Below, one piece after another: positions 17,836 to 27,730 of a stretch of 64,000 nt of DNA (positions are counted from its first letter, which is position 1; each line of letters opens with the position of its first letter). The notes under the pieces are model-generated. The model worked only from the letters and a program-made list of their open reading frames with translations. It was not told where the DNA came from and did not search any database. The DNA is taken from the NCBI GenBank assembly GCA_031315995.1, contig JALDRG010000009.1:62001-126000 (forward strand), read 5' to 3'. This DNA is from Nitrospira sp. GTDB taxonomy: Bacteria; Nitrospirota; Nitrospiria; Nitrospirales; Nitrospiraceae. Both the position numbers and the translations under genes were made by a program.

Positions 17836-19455
17836 TCACATCCATGCTCGCACTCCCAATCCGAACAGGATCCACAGGGAGACAAATCCCAATTGCCTCA
17901 CGCGGTCTGAAAAGGTATGGAGCAGCAGTTCGAATGAAAAATAGAGCACGATCAATTTTCCTGCCAGGATACTGAGCGTCGGCATGTCCGCGCGCATTTC
18001 CGGCAGCAAGGGGATGATCAGTGCAAAGAACACCATCAGGTAATCCAGCGGCGTGGTTTGAAAACGATTGCCGCGGCTGAATCGCATGCTGAGCAGGACC
18101 AGGACCGCGATAAACGCGAGCATGACGTTTTGAGTGACATAAATCGACCAGATGCTCGGGCTCTCGACTTGCTCGCTCATATACATGAGAAATGCCGTTC
18201 CGACGTAGAGGCCGCATCGCACAAAGAGGGGTCTGTGCTTCGGAACCAGCCAGAGGCCCCCGAGAACGAGGGTGAAGAGGCTGATTGCCGCATAGCCGAC
18301 GTCCATCGGCACACGTCCAGGCAAAAACACATTCATGATCAGGAACAGAGGCACGATGACAGCCAGATACCGGGGGGCCATGTCGCTGAGCCAGACGCCC
18401 ATCCGAACCAGTTTGGTATCCGACAGGACTCTTCCCCCTGTCGGGAGAACAACGCCGCGTTCTGTCGCCAGAAACAGTGCAAACATACCGACCGCGAATC
18501 CGAAATAGATGGCGAGGATCAAGACATCCGATTGCCATCTCAATAGATACCCGAGTCCGACCATCACGGCCTGGATGGCGTAAATGACGATGACCGCTTC
18601 ATGATGGGAGAATCCGAGTGCCAGGAGTCTATGGTGCACATGGTTTCGATCGCCGATAAAGGGTGACCCTCCCTTCGCCAGCCTGTGTCCCATGACAGCG
18701 AGGGTATCCAGAAACGGCAACCCGAGAATCAAGAGGCCCACGCTGAGGCTGAATGGGGCACGGGAAGGATCGCTCAACATAATGACCAGAATACCCATAA
18801 AGAGGCCGAGTAATTGGCTTCCGGCATCGCCCATGAAAATTCTGGCCGGATAGGTGTTGTATCGAAGAAATCCTAAGAGGGCGCCAAGGAATCCTGCGAC
18901 AAAAATGAGCACCGTTGCATCGTGAGAAAGGTATGCCAGATAGGCAATACCGGCGAAACTCAGGAAAGCTAGTCCGCCGGCCAGACCGTCGAGGCCATCG
19001 GACAGATTGACGGCATTGGTGGCTCCAATCAGAAAGAGCACCGTCACGGGAATGCCGAGCCAAAGCGGCGTGTCCATCTCGAAGAGGAACGGCAACTGCT
19101 CCAATCGAACACCGCCAATGACGACGACGATGAACACCGCAATCAACTGTCCGGCAAGTTTGGTCTTATAATTGAGTCCCGCTCGATCGTCCCATATTCC
19201 AAATCCCAGGATCACCAACGCGCTGAGTAGAATAGGCGCAACCACCGAGTCCTGCGGGACCCAGAAGAGAATGGAGAGCAACGCAGCAGACCCGAAGGCA
19301 ATGCCTCCGATGCGTGGGATAGGGCCTGCATGGGCTTTGCGCCCGCCCGGGACGTCCATGAACCGGAGCCGTCCCGCCGCGAGCTGAAGGGGCGGCACCA
19401 ACGCCATGCAAATGAAAAGCGAGGTGATGAAGCTGAAAAAGACGCCGGTGGTCAT
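17836..19455 (-). CDS. WecA/MraY-family undecaprenyl-phosphate sugar-1-phosphate transferase
   Basis: Integral membrane enzyme that likely starts repeat-unit synthesis by moving a sugar-1-phosphate from a UDP-sugar to undecaprenyl phosphate. Family motifs are present: GRKAHAGPIPRIGG near 38, LSDGLDGLAGG near 152 with the catalytic acidic cluster, MGDAGSQLLG near 213 and the histidine motif DRNHVHHRLL near 270. The first 350 residues form the usual 10-11 membrane helices. A further 190 residues with five or so extra hydrophobic segments make it 539 aa, longer than WecA (about 360). The C-terminal extension is of unknown role. Confidence 0.9.
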   Translation of the reverse strand: MTTGVFFSFITSLFICMALVPPLQLAAGRLRFMDVPGGRKAHAGPIPRIGGIAFGSAALLSILFWVPQDSVVAPILLSALVILGFGIWDDRAGLNYKTKLAGQLIAVFIVVVIGGVRLEQLPFLFEMDTPLWLGIPVTVLFLIGATNAVNLSDGLDGLAGGLAFLSFAGIAYLAYLSHDATVLIFVAGFLGALLGFLRYNTYPARIFMGDAGSQLLGLFMGILVIMLSDPSRAPFSLSVGLLILGLPFLDTLAVMGHRLAKGGSPFIGDRNHVHHRLLALGFSHHEAVIVIYAIQAVMVGLGYLLRWQSDVLILAIYFGFAVGMFALFLATERGVVLPTGGRVLSDTKLVRMGVWLSDMAPRYLAVIVPLFLIMNVFLPGRVPMDVGYAAISLFTLVLGGLWLVPKHRPLFVRCGLYVGTAFLMYMSEQVESPSIWSIYVTQNVMLAFIAVLVLLSMRFSRGNRFQTTPLDYLMVFFALIIPLLPEMRADMPTLSILAGKLIVLYFSFELLLHTFSDRVRQLGFVSLWILFGLGVRAWM

Positions 19456-19458
19456 GGG

Positions 19459-20998
19459 TTAATCCGGGACATATCGTGCCAGTTCAGGTTGAATCAGTCG
19501 GGCCAATTCCGTTAGTCGTCGTTCAACCGCTTCCTCGGGTTGTCCTGGGCCGACGGCGGCCGCCAGGCGAATCAACGCTCCGTCGCTCCGGCCTTTCGTC
19601 AAGGCATCCCAGAACAGAAACATCTTCACGAGGTACTCGCTTGAGAGAAGCCGCTCCCGTTGTTTGAACCAATAGATCACGAGTTGTTTCTGGCTGTCTT
19701 TTTGAATAAGGATCCTGTTGGCCTGATAGCTCGAACTGGGATCATCACCCAGCGGCAAGTCGATGGTTTGATGCGAAGCAATCTCCCATCCGCCTCCGGG
19801 AATACAACTCTGCGGAGAATGTGCCGATTGGCCTTTTTTCTGTGAACGGTAATAGGCCATGTAGACGTTGACTGAAGTTTCGTCCCCGGAAACATAGTCG
19901 GCAAGAAGGTAATCATCGAACCGCAGGGCGGAGATGTACTGCTGTTCCATCACCAGCGGGCTGCCATGCCAGCTCCCAATATCCATGGCAAAATCCATAA
20001 ATTCCGTTCGAGCCGGAGGAGTATCCTGCCTTTCTCCGATCATCAAGGAAACTGCGGCGAATGGAACCAACAGGGCCACGCTGCAGAGATACACGGGATA
20101 CACCTGATTGGTCGCCGAGACGGATTGAGCCGTCGAGGGCGGTCTTTTTTTTTGATTCGGCTCCTCAAGCCACGTGAACCGGTCTCCGAATGTGCCGGCG
20201 TCGGGCAGTTGATGCACCCTGGAGAGGAACCACATTTCCAGGATCAGCAGTCCCAAGGTCGCCATGAACAGAACCCAGCCTTCGAACAGATGCAAGAATC
20301 CTTCGGCCGCTTGGGACCCGTGGAATTCGACCAGAACTCCCACGATGCCGATGCGAAGTCCATTGACCAGCACGGAGATCGGCAAGGCCGAAAAGACCAG
20401 AACCACCCGCTTCCACATCCGATCCCGAAAGAGGTATGCGCACACAGGAGCGCAAGGGACGGGTGGAAAGAGATAACGGATGCTGCTGACGCTTCGGCCA
20501 CCTGGAGCTGAACCGGACCGAGATCGATAACATTGCCTTCTCGAAAGGCGGTGATCCCGACAATTTGCAAGCAGCCGACTCCCAAGGCAGATGAGTACCA
20601 TAATTGCAGCTGGCCTGAAAGGGCGCTGTAGAGAAAGACCGGCAGCGGAATTGGTCAACAGATACGATAAGGGAAGGCAATCTGCCGCCGCAACAGGTCC
20701 GATGAATGAGAGCACAAGGCCGACAAGCACGATCCATAGAGACACATGCAGCACAATATAGAGCGTGGCATAGTCCCCGATGACATAGAGCAAGAGAGAC
20801 CGACCAGAACGATGCCATACAGGCCTCACCAGGATGGAGATATTCCTGCCGCAACGACTCGATGTCTTTGCCAGATAAGAAAGAGGCTGATGATCGGGAC
20901 AAAGAAGCCATGACTATAGTCGTCGCTTCCACTGGCCGAACATAAAGCGCAGGCTATCGGCATACATGTAGCCCAATAGGGGCCACAGCGTAATCCAT
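19459..20998 (-). pseudogene. Exosortase (XrtD-like) fused to EpsI domain, frame-broken in the N-terminal half
   Basis: Exosortases are membrane cysteine proteases that sort C-terminally tagged proteins. The EpsI-like C-terminal half (19,459 to about 20,300) is one clean frame. The exosortase half can be rebuilt only by hopping frames: DYSHGFFVPIISLFLIW, a TGA at 20826-20828, then GDYATLYIVLHVSL, a shift near 20,650 into [18 protein letters not shown], then [14 protein letters not shown] and LQVAEA. The catalytic Cys codon follows: where TGC is expected only TC remains (20,488-20,489), shifting into SIRYLFP. Two further shifts flank SLALLCA before [11 protein letters not shown] and the conserved [14 protein letters not shown]. 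Start taken at the ATG of MDYAVAP (20998). Exosortase-EpsI fusion is known for the VPLPA-CTERM type XrtD. Real inactivation or local sequence error cannot be told apart here. Confidence 0.85.
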
Positions 20999-21033
20999 TA
21001 GCCCGATTGAGTATCACTTGAGTGGATGTTAGT

Positions 21034-21055
21034 CCTCTCCCAGGCCTGGGAGAGG
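21034..21055. repeat. Perfect 22-base palindrome
   Basis: The sequence reads identically on both strands over 22 bases, centred on AGGCCT (arms CCTCTCCC and GGGAGAGG). It lies between the candidate VPxPA-CTERM gene and the exosortase gene. It could form a stem but no T-run follows on either strand, so a normal intrinsic terminator is unlikely; a protein-binding site or a processing stem is possible. Confidence 0.5.
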
Positions 21056-21179
21056 ATAAGAAGAAACGAACGACGTGGACCGTCAGGGCGCCCCAAGCGG
21101 CAGTATATACGCTACCTGCTCCGGCAAACGCTCTGTTCTGTCCCGGATTGAGCCTCCCGGTCGGTTTCCGGCACATCTT

Positions 21180-21843
21180 ATAGGCTTCGAACCTTTCCGT
21201 GTTGTGAGCCCTCGCGAGCCAAGCCCCACCAAGGCGATCAGACCTGCCCGAACAGCCAGACGGCCGCCGGCACGAACCAAAGAGGTCGCCCTCGCACTCG
21301 AGTGGTGGCTGCGCCGAATATGAGGCGGAATTGAGTAGTCCGCAAACGACGAAAGGCTTGGCGGTCCCGCTCAGCGCGTCGGAGAAGGCGGTGACAGTTT
21401 GATCGGTCGTCTGGCAGGAAGCTGGTCGGAGTGAATCCATTGACGGCGTTACCGAGCAAACCGTTCACCCGTAATTCATAGATATCACTCGCCGGAACCA
21501 GGGGCATTGTTGGTCACTTGATGAAGCTATTCCCAGAAAGAAACTGGCGAAATAAGTTCGACATCACGGGAGAACCTACCGGATTATTTGTATCGTCCAA
21601 TGTTCGAGCCAGCGATTGTGTCGGTCGAATTTGAATTGTAGGTTCCACTCCCCTGACACAGGGAGCGCTGTGGTAAAACCGCATAAACCTTGAGGCGTGA
21701 ACACCGCCAAATACGTTCCCAACCGAGCCGAAGTTGAACTGATCGAGGCCGCCTGGATGTGATCAGGTGCTACGAGCAGCGCACAAAGCAGGCCGGCTCC
21801 GAGACCAACCCCGCCATCACAGTCTTTCTCTTCAACTGTCATC
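21180..21843 (-). pseudogene. Candidate VPxPA-CTERM secreted protein, frame-broken
   Basis: Likely substrate of the adjacent exosortase. The first frame, from ATG 21843 (preceded by GGAGGGAGAGG), has a hydrophobic signal (GAGLLCALLVAPDHIQAAS) and then SISSTSARLGTYLAVF. Frames then break repeatedly (for example NNPVGSPVMSNLFRQFLSG and DIYELRVNGLLGNAVNGF in different frames). The 3' end gives FVPAAVWLFG and, one base shifted, GLIALVGLGSR: together the usual VPLPAAVWLFGSGLIGLVG-type sorting signal with membrane helix and basic tail. No function can be assigned to the body of the protein. Sorting-signal recognition is fairly sure; gene borders are approximate. Confidence 0.6.
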
Positions 21844-22218
21844 CTCTCCCTCCACGAATAGAAAACAGACTACTTAGACTACCGTACTGCAAACTGTACG
21901 GCTTTTTTCGCGCTCGACACATAACTTTCTCGACAGTACCGAAAAGGAAAAAGCTAGCGCAAGATTTTTTTAACAAAATTGATAGATTTCATTTATCTGA
22001 GAAACCGTATGGAATGATCCGGAATATGAGTCACAATGACACGATCGCGGAAGATGAGTGCGTCACAATACGTCGATCACTGGTTCTGAGTCGATAATCC
22101 AGTTTCGCTAGGGCCAATAGAACGCATTTGTGCGTTCCGCACGGCTTTAATATTTGTGGAGTGGCGCATCGATCATATTCACCGCAGCCTACAGTAATCA
22201 TCAATGAACCGTAATACA
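21844..22218. other. Non-coding stretch upstream of the VPxPA gene
   Basis: 375 AT-rich bases between the hyaluronidase-like copy A and the VPxPA gene. No reading frame resembles a protein. It presumably contains the promoter of the VPxPA/exosortase genes. The only clear structure is the hairpin at 21,882-21,907. Confidence 0.4.
21882..21907 (+). terminator. Hairpin followed by T-run
   Basis: Stem CCGTAC / GTACGG around an 8-base loop, followed by GC and six T on the plus strand. It has the form of a small intrinsic terminator for plus-strand transcription, but no plus-strand gene lies upstream. On the minus strand it sits in the leader of the VPxPA gene, where it might act as a regulatory stem. 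Confidence 0.3.
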
Positions 22219-23107
22219 TCAAGGTTGCGGCGTCGCTACCTTTTTCATAAATTCTTTCGTCACAGTCCACCAGGCAGCATTGTTATCCCATGTAGCTGGT
22301 CTCATTATTGGTTCCCAAATCACCCCAAATGATAATTCCGTCAGCATATTGCTTGCCATCTGCAATTGAGCCTCCAGAAATCAGCAGGTAGATATGCGCC
22401 CCTGAGCGATGGATTGATTCATGAAGGTATTGAGGCATTAAAATACATAGACCGGCTTCTCTCTTTTCCTAGGCGTCGAGCCTCAGCTATCTGAGCATAG
22501 GCATAGCGTACCCATCCACCTTCTCGGTATAGAAGGTGTAGAGGGAGGAAACAGATGTTCACTGCCCTGCCAAAGGTTGGAGCCGATCATTTCCCCGCAA
22601 ACGATGCCCACTCCTTGCTTGAGGGAGACTTGAGCGACTTCCAATAGTCGCGTAATGGCGGCGCTCCAGAACTCACCGCCAGCCCAGGCGCTGCCTCGAA
22701 CCATTGGAGGACCGTCGTATTTGATAAGCTGTCTCGAACTGGTTGGGATCCCTTGTAACGGCCAATAATGCTCAATATCAATGACCACAGGACTTGTCTT
22801 GGTCTTGGCCTGGGCTTCTGCGGGCCAGTTTTTGCACGATCGTCTTGTCGGGCATCCGTGTCGCGTTCTGCAGGCCACTCATTTCGAATTGCCCGCATAC
22901 GCAATATTGACGGGCTGGATTCCGTAATGAGCGTGAGATCCGGTTTGTTGGCAGGAGTGTGCCGTCAAATACCACGAACGGCTTCTTCTGCGGCAATGTC
23001 TGCGCCTTAAAGACAGGCGTCGCTTATCGCGCTGTTGGCCACGCTGCCAATAGTCCGAGCACGGTCAGTACCCCAAACTTCATAAAGGTGCGAGTGCTCT
23101 TCATCAT
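22219..23107 (-). pseudogene. Hyaluronidase-like (GH56-like fold) secreted protein, copy A, frame-broken
   Basis: First of two tandem paralogues. It starts MMKSTRTFMKFGVLTVLGLLAA (signal peptide; quoted in part), then PFVVFDGTLL. Stitched frames give PVVIDIEHYWPL, TTVLQWFEAAPGLAV, GAPPLRDYWKSLKSPSSKEW, LYTFYTEK, then YAYAQIAEARRLGKE, PVYVF and finally WWTVTKEFMKKVATPQP before the stop. The order DxE-W motif, a Tyr/Pro strand, an LPSxY-like strand and an ADGIxxWG strand parallels the TIM barrel of GH56 hyaluronidases, whose catalytic acid is the E of DFE. At least five frame changes interrupt it. Fold assignment is my inference from motif order; a secreted glycoside hydrolase acting on the exopolysaccharide would fit the context. 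Confidence 0.6.
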
Positions 23108-23119
23108 CTTTGTACTCCG

Positions 23120-23240
23120 TATGAACTCAAACGATGGATAAGTTTCAGGTCTGATGCACGTTTCTGCGATTCCTTTTTGCCAAGCCCTTTGCGTAGGATT
23201 TCTTGAATCGCGTGTAAGGACAGATTGTGACTGATCTTGT
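23120..23240 (-). pseudogene. Duplicated tail of the GT4 gene between the two GH56-like copies
   Basis: The bases just upstream of copy A match, with changes, the bases just upstream of copy B. Both contain a form of TTC(A/G)AGAAATCCTA(C/T)GC and GCTTGGCA, then ATGCATCAG or GTGCATCAG, and a shared ATACGGAG(C/T)ACA(A/G)AGATGATG at the start codon. In copy B this stretch encodes the last residues of the GT4 protein (FEKSYAEKAWQRVIAEAMHQ). In copy A it is an orphan fragment, so a unit of GT4 3' end plus GH56-like gene was duplicated in tandem. Confidence 0.6.
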
Positions 23241-23597
23241 CAATGGCTGAAACGGTCACATCTTACAGATGAGTGAGCGTGGTCGATTTTGCGCCGGGTG
23301 TATTTCTGTATGTATATCCTGAAGGCGGACTGTGCACTCGGAAACAATTACCGTAATGCCCGCTCACGGTCGACCGCGAAGAGGATCAACGGTCTGGTGG
23401 CTACGACAGCGAAATAAAGGGGGAAGCACGAATCGTGGTCCTGGGGCGTGACGTCTGGCTTAACAGCAAAGTCTTTGAGTTGTTCGTACCGGTGGTCTGA
23501 CCCAGAATTCCTTAGCAGAAAGCTATATTGCTATTGTCCCTGCTACCAATCGCAGCTCTATTTCCATAGCCTGAATCGTCACGGCAAAGAAGATTAT
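23241..23597. other. No recognisable gene
   Basis: 357 bases between the end of hyaluronidase-like copy B and the duplicated GT4 tail. Both strands have only short open frames without similarity that I recognise. It lies inside the error- or decay-rich block, so a broken small gene cannot be excluded. Confidence 0.35.
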
Positions 23598-24490
23598 TCA
23601 CTTTTCTCGCCTGAGGATCGAGTCTCCAATGACAGTTTTCATAAAATCTTGGGTAACCTTCCACCAACTGTGTACATCTTCCCATTTGGCCGGCCGATAT
23701 GTTGCTACCCCACCCGCCCCAAAGAACAATCCCATCGGCGTATTGCTTCTCGCAGCCCTCCAATTGAGCCAGCTAATATTCACGGCAGGTACGTCCCCGA
23801 GCTCTTGATTGGAGTCGTGATACTGCGGCCATAAAACACATAGACTGGCTTTCCATTGCCATAGCGGCGAGCCTGTGCTTATTGGCCACAGGCATATCGA
23901 ACCCATGCGCTCTTGATCGGTGTAGAAGGTATGAGCAAGGAAAAGGATGTCCACCTTCCCTGCCAGACGGAGCGATCATTATCCTCGAGAGAGATTGCCA
24001 TTCCTTGCTTGTCGGTGGACTGATCGCCCTCCAATAGTCGCGCAAAGGCGGTGCACCATAGAACTTACAGACAGCTCTGGGAGATGCCTCCTTGAACCAT
24101 TGGAGAACGGTCATGTATTTCCTGATAGGTTTTCCGAACTCCGGTCGGCATTCCCTTTGAGCGGCCAATGTTCGATATCGATCACCGCGATGACCGGCTT
24201 TGCTGCAGCGTTGCGAGCCACTCGTTGTACCGATTCCTTGTCAGGCAACCGTGTCGCATTTTTGAACCAATTTCGCTTCCGAATTGGCTAACGTAAGTAA
24301 TGGTGATGGGCTGGATTCCATACTGAGCGAGATCCGGTTTGTCGGTACAGCGCGCCGTCAAACACCATGAACGGCTTCTCCGCACGCCTGCGCCTGTGCG
24401 ATAGCGCCGCAGTGCGCCTTCGACTGTTGCCAACAGCCTGAGCACGATGACTACTCCAAACTTCATAAAGGGGCGAGTGCTCTTCATCAT
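23598..24490 (-). pseudogene. Hyaluronidase-like (GH56-like fold) secreted protein, copy B, frame-broken
   Basis: Second paralogue. It starts MMKSTRPFMKFGVVIVL (signal peptide), then PFMVFDGALY, KPDLAQYGIQPITITYVS, VIDIEHWPLKG, YMTVLQWFKEASPRAV, FYGAPPLRDYWRAI, SPPTSKEWQSL, DILFLAHTFYTDQER, WPQYHDSNQELGDVPAV, QYADGIVLWGGWGSN and HSWWKVTQDFMKTVIG, spread over three frames. The putative catalytic pair is D and E of VIDIEHW; WPQYHD and ADGIVLWGG match the late strands of the hyaluronidase barrel. It differs from copy A in many positions, so the duplication is not recent. It follows the GT4 gene 40 bases downstream. Function is inferred only. Confidence 0.6.
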
Positions 24491-24529
24491 CTCTGTGCTC
24501 CGTATACATCCAAAAGATGGACCACAATT

Positions 24530-25740
24530 TCATCCCTGATGCATTGCTTCCGCGATCACCCTCTGCCAAGCCTTCTCTGCATAGGATTTCTCGAACCGTT
24601 GGTCAAACAGCATCCGTGCCTGTTGTCCTAAGCGGTTGCATCCGGCCGCATCCTCAGCCAGCTTGCTGATGACAGCGGCTGATTCCTGCGCCTGATGCAC
24701 TTCCAGCGAGAATCCACATTGTGTGCTTCTTATCAACTGTGGAAGTTCTCCGTCCTTGTCACCAAGAGCATCGGCCTTCCGGCTGCGATACTGGTAAAAC
24801 TTGCTTGAACGATCAAGCCTTCGCGGGAAGGCAGAAATGGCATGAATGTCTGGCAGGCTGAGACTCATGGACAGCCGATCGCGTGGCTGATAGGGCTTGA
24901 ACATGACGTTTCTCAATCTGTTTACTAACTTCATGGCGCATTGATGCCAATTGGGCGCCGGCTCCGATGAAAAGAAAGACGATCTGGGTGAAATTCTCGT
25001 AGTATCTCCAAGCCGCTTTCGGTGATCGTGCCGAACTCATGGGCCCGACCGGAAGCTGCCCGAATAGCCCACCACGAACTTTAGACCAAGATTCCACTGG
25101 CGCCTGAGCTCGTTTTTGGGGATCAATGGGTTGAATGGCCCGGCCGTCGGCCCAATTGTGGATCACCGTGATCCTGCTGATGAAATGCCTCCCCGAAGCT
25201 GCTGTGCCATACCCTCCCCGATGACGACATTTTGTCTGGCTGCTGCAGTGATCTGGTCTTGCAGACTACGGGAGATGGGTACTGAGCCAACCGGTTCCTT
25301 GTACCTGAGAGCCGCCGAAGCAACCTCGGGAAATGTCTTGATCCACCTCGATCAGGACTGTGCCCCGCAATCTGGCGGCCAGTAACGGCAGCCACGACTG
25401 AAATTAACGGCGGGTCCGTCTTGGCGATCACGACATCACCAGCTCGTAGATTTCGCAGAAAAATTGTGAGTGCGCTCTATTAAAGCAGCGTATAGTCGAT
25501 CGCCTGTCCCCATAACCGTTGGCGTCCGTAAACTGCTTGTCCACAGGCGATGATATGGACACCTTGCACCGGCTATCCGATCCTCCAAGATAGCATCAGG
25601 ATTGTCGTAGGCTTGCCTACTGTCACAACGCAAACATCAATATTCAATTGAGCCAGATACAAATCCGTTAATAGCTGACTGGTAGCTGAATGGTCAGGAT
25701 AAAAAGAAACGATTGATGAAGAATAATTATTTACAATGAT
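24530..25740 (-). pseudogene. WcaI/WbuB-like GT4 glycosyltransferase, frame-broken
   Basis: Transfers a sugar to the lipid-linked repeat unit at the cytoplasmic face. The whole family pattern can be read across frames: FYPDHSATSQLLTDL (N-terminus), TVSRQAYDNPDAIL in stitched form, DVVIAKTDPPLISVVAAV, VIHNWADGRAI, FLFIGAGAQLASMRHEV, FKPYQPRDRLSMSLSLPDIH and a clean C-terminus with GELPQLIRSTQCGFSLEV and RFEKSYAEKAW. At least six shifts are needed. The C-terminal 80 residues are one frame. Close relatives are the WcaI group of colanic-acid-type clusters. Borders at the 5' end are approximate. Confidence 0.75.
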
Positions 25741-25801
25741 CTGCGAGATCGCCGGAATGGAAGACGCTGCTCTGCTGTATTACTTCACAGAGAAATCTCG
25801 A

Positions 25802-26660
25802 TCAAGCATGGATTTCGCGCTGTTGCAATTGCAACAACAGGCATCTACGTAGAATCTGAACCAGAACCCTCAGAACATACGAGCTGATCCTGGTAAAGCC
25901 ATCCAGAAATTCCCCGGAGGACATATCGAGTGAGAAAGGTACAGCAAGGAGCGAAAAACATTTGAGCCCTTGTATACACCAGATCGTAACCATCGTCTAC
26001 GCTCAATGGGCGATCCGATGATTTTGGGTTGAACTAAAGTTTGCATCGTGCTCCTCAAAGCCTCTTGAGCAGTTGGCGTGCTTCCATTTGTGCCCACTTA
26101 TTGTGCCTAGCGGTCCATGAGAAGAGAGATACGTAAGTTCCAACAAGTCTGCCTCGAGAGCGCGGGTTCCGTCGACGAAGAAATGCTGGTCATACTCCCC
26201 GTCTTCGCAACGACTGAACGGCTTAAAGATTCTGCAATGGTAGGTGGGATACAGCCCAATCGTGGATGGGCTTCCAAAGAAGATAATTTTTCGCCTGCTG
26301 ACCATATAAATCCCGCGTAGTCCTGGGTCGCCTGCGATGTCTCGAAAACAGCTCACGAAGTCGATCAGTTCTGGCGATACCCGCTCGTCAGCATCGACGC
26401 CAGCCCACTCCACCCGACAGCGGCACATTTTTCCGCGTCACAGTTTCTCTGAAATGGGAATAATTTTGGAAAGAATGTAGTCAGGACTTTCGTGCCATAG
26501 GTGCTGACAATGTTCAAGGTGCGATCCAGGTGCTTCCGGAGTCGACAATAAAACCTCCTCGGCCCATGGAACAATACTTCAAAGAAGTCCGATATCGTCA
26601 TGGTATGTTCTTCATTGAATGTCAGACACGACGGATAGCGGTACTTCTAGTGGCATTTGT
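25802..26660 (-). pseudogene. WaaE/KdtX-like GT2 glycosyltransferase, frame-broken
   Basis: GT-A fold transferase of the WaaE-like group. Stitched frames give TFNEEHT (N-terminal nucleotide-binding strand), PWAEEV, DSGS-type codons, TLNIVSTYGTKVL, then VDADERVSPELIDFV with the DxD-like metal site, GLYPTYHCRIFKPF, LEADLLELTYLSSHGPL, HKWKHAN and the tail GEFLDGF. Neighbouring glycosyltransferases suggest it adds one sugar of the same repeat unit. Frame changes occur every 50-150 bases. The 254 bases to the next gene (26,661-26,914) show nothing I can assign. Confidence 0.7.
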
Positions 26661-26914
26661 TGTCTCTGTGAATATCACCAGGCCGGTGGCAGCAACTGAT
26701 CTATCTGATTGGATTTCAACTGCAAAACTGGCACCTCAGTTCCCGTGGGTATCCGCCGTCAGAGTTTCAGACAACTAGACCGTAACGTTCACCCTTTCTT
26801 TGAGGCCCGCCGAATGCGCCCCCTCCCCGCCCCCAATCAGGCGAGAGGAGCCAACGACCAGCGGATTTTCTGTAAGGTACAAATCTCCGTCTGTTCAGCT
26901 TTTCAACGAAGAGT

Positions 26915-27730
26915 CTAACGTTTGAGTGAGATCGGCGTTCGTTTAGCGAGTCTAGCGAAACAGGACGCATACCCACGCACGATTCCTTCAAGGGCAATGG
27001 GTAACTGGCGCATGTTAGTCGCGCTCTTGCGAGGCAACGCGCGGCTTGAAGACCCATCAATGGAATCAGCAGAGGGAGCGGCGCCGGGATATCGCGATGC
27101 CAATATCATGTTTCGATAGAGCCAGACATTCTTACTCTCTCTTATGCCTTCCTCTGCCGCCGGAAAATGGTGAATCGGATCGGTCAATATCGCCAAACGT
27201 ACCACTCTGCCGGTATCGAGCATGCGCTGGAGAGAATCTCTGCTTCCTCTCCCCATTGAAAGAGATGTCCTTGAAAGCCTCCTGAAGAGAGAAAGAGATC
27301 CCGTCTGATGGCAGAGGCTCCACCTTGAAATGCGTGCGTCACCCATGGTGGTCCCACAGTAGGCTCCTGCCTGCCAAGAACTCGCTCGGCACCATCAATA
27401 ATATTGATTAGGAGGCAGAGCAATCGCGCCGACTCGTTCATCTCTAAAATAAGGTAAGGCCTGGGAAATAATTTTTGGTGTAGTAAAGATCGCGTCATCG
27501 TCTAAAGAGAAAATAATGGGGTACTTGCAAGATTGGCTGCGCGATTTCTTTTGACAATCAGGCCGAAATTGTCGGTCAACGCACCATAAAAATCAGCGGA
27601 AATGCGCCGCACCATGTTGTCCGTTCCATCAGAAGAAGCATCCATCACGATAATTTCCACAGTTTCTTGTCCGAACGATTCAATGGCCTTCGAAGAAATT
27701 TTCTGTTACGGTGGTGATAACCAATTAGCT
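26915..27730 (-). pseudogene. GT2 glycosyltransferase, frame-broken
   Basis: Glycosyltransferase family 2 protein. Readable pieces in order: KAIESFGQETVEIIVMDAS, SDGTDNMVRRIS, FSLDDDAIFT (acidic metal motif), VLGRQEPTVGPPWVTHAFQG, GGASAIRRDLFLSSGGF, QGHLFQWGEEAE and, in another frame, RMLDTGRVVRLAILTDPIHH and NVWLYRNMILAS. The WGEE-x-E-x-x-x-R-M-L arrangement is the typical acceptor-side signature of this group. It sits between the acetyltransferase gene (upstream) and the WaaE-like gene. Acceptor and donor are unknown. The first residues are not clear. Confidence 0.68.

Noticed and set aside
17682..17885. N-terminal extension of the TPR lipoprotein
   Set aside because: Rich in Cys, His and Asp without structure and it would hide a proper signal peptide and lipobox that start at 17681.
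21885..21905. Possible sigma-54 promoter (GC, ten bases, GC with TTTGCA) before the VPxPA gene
   Set aside because: The -24 GG is not present and the match is no better than chance in this AT-rich leader, although sigma-54 control is known for some exosortase targets.
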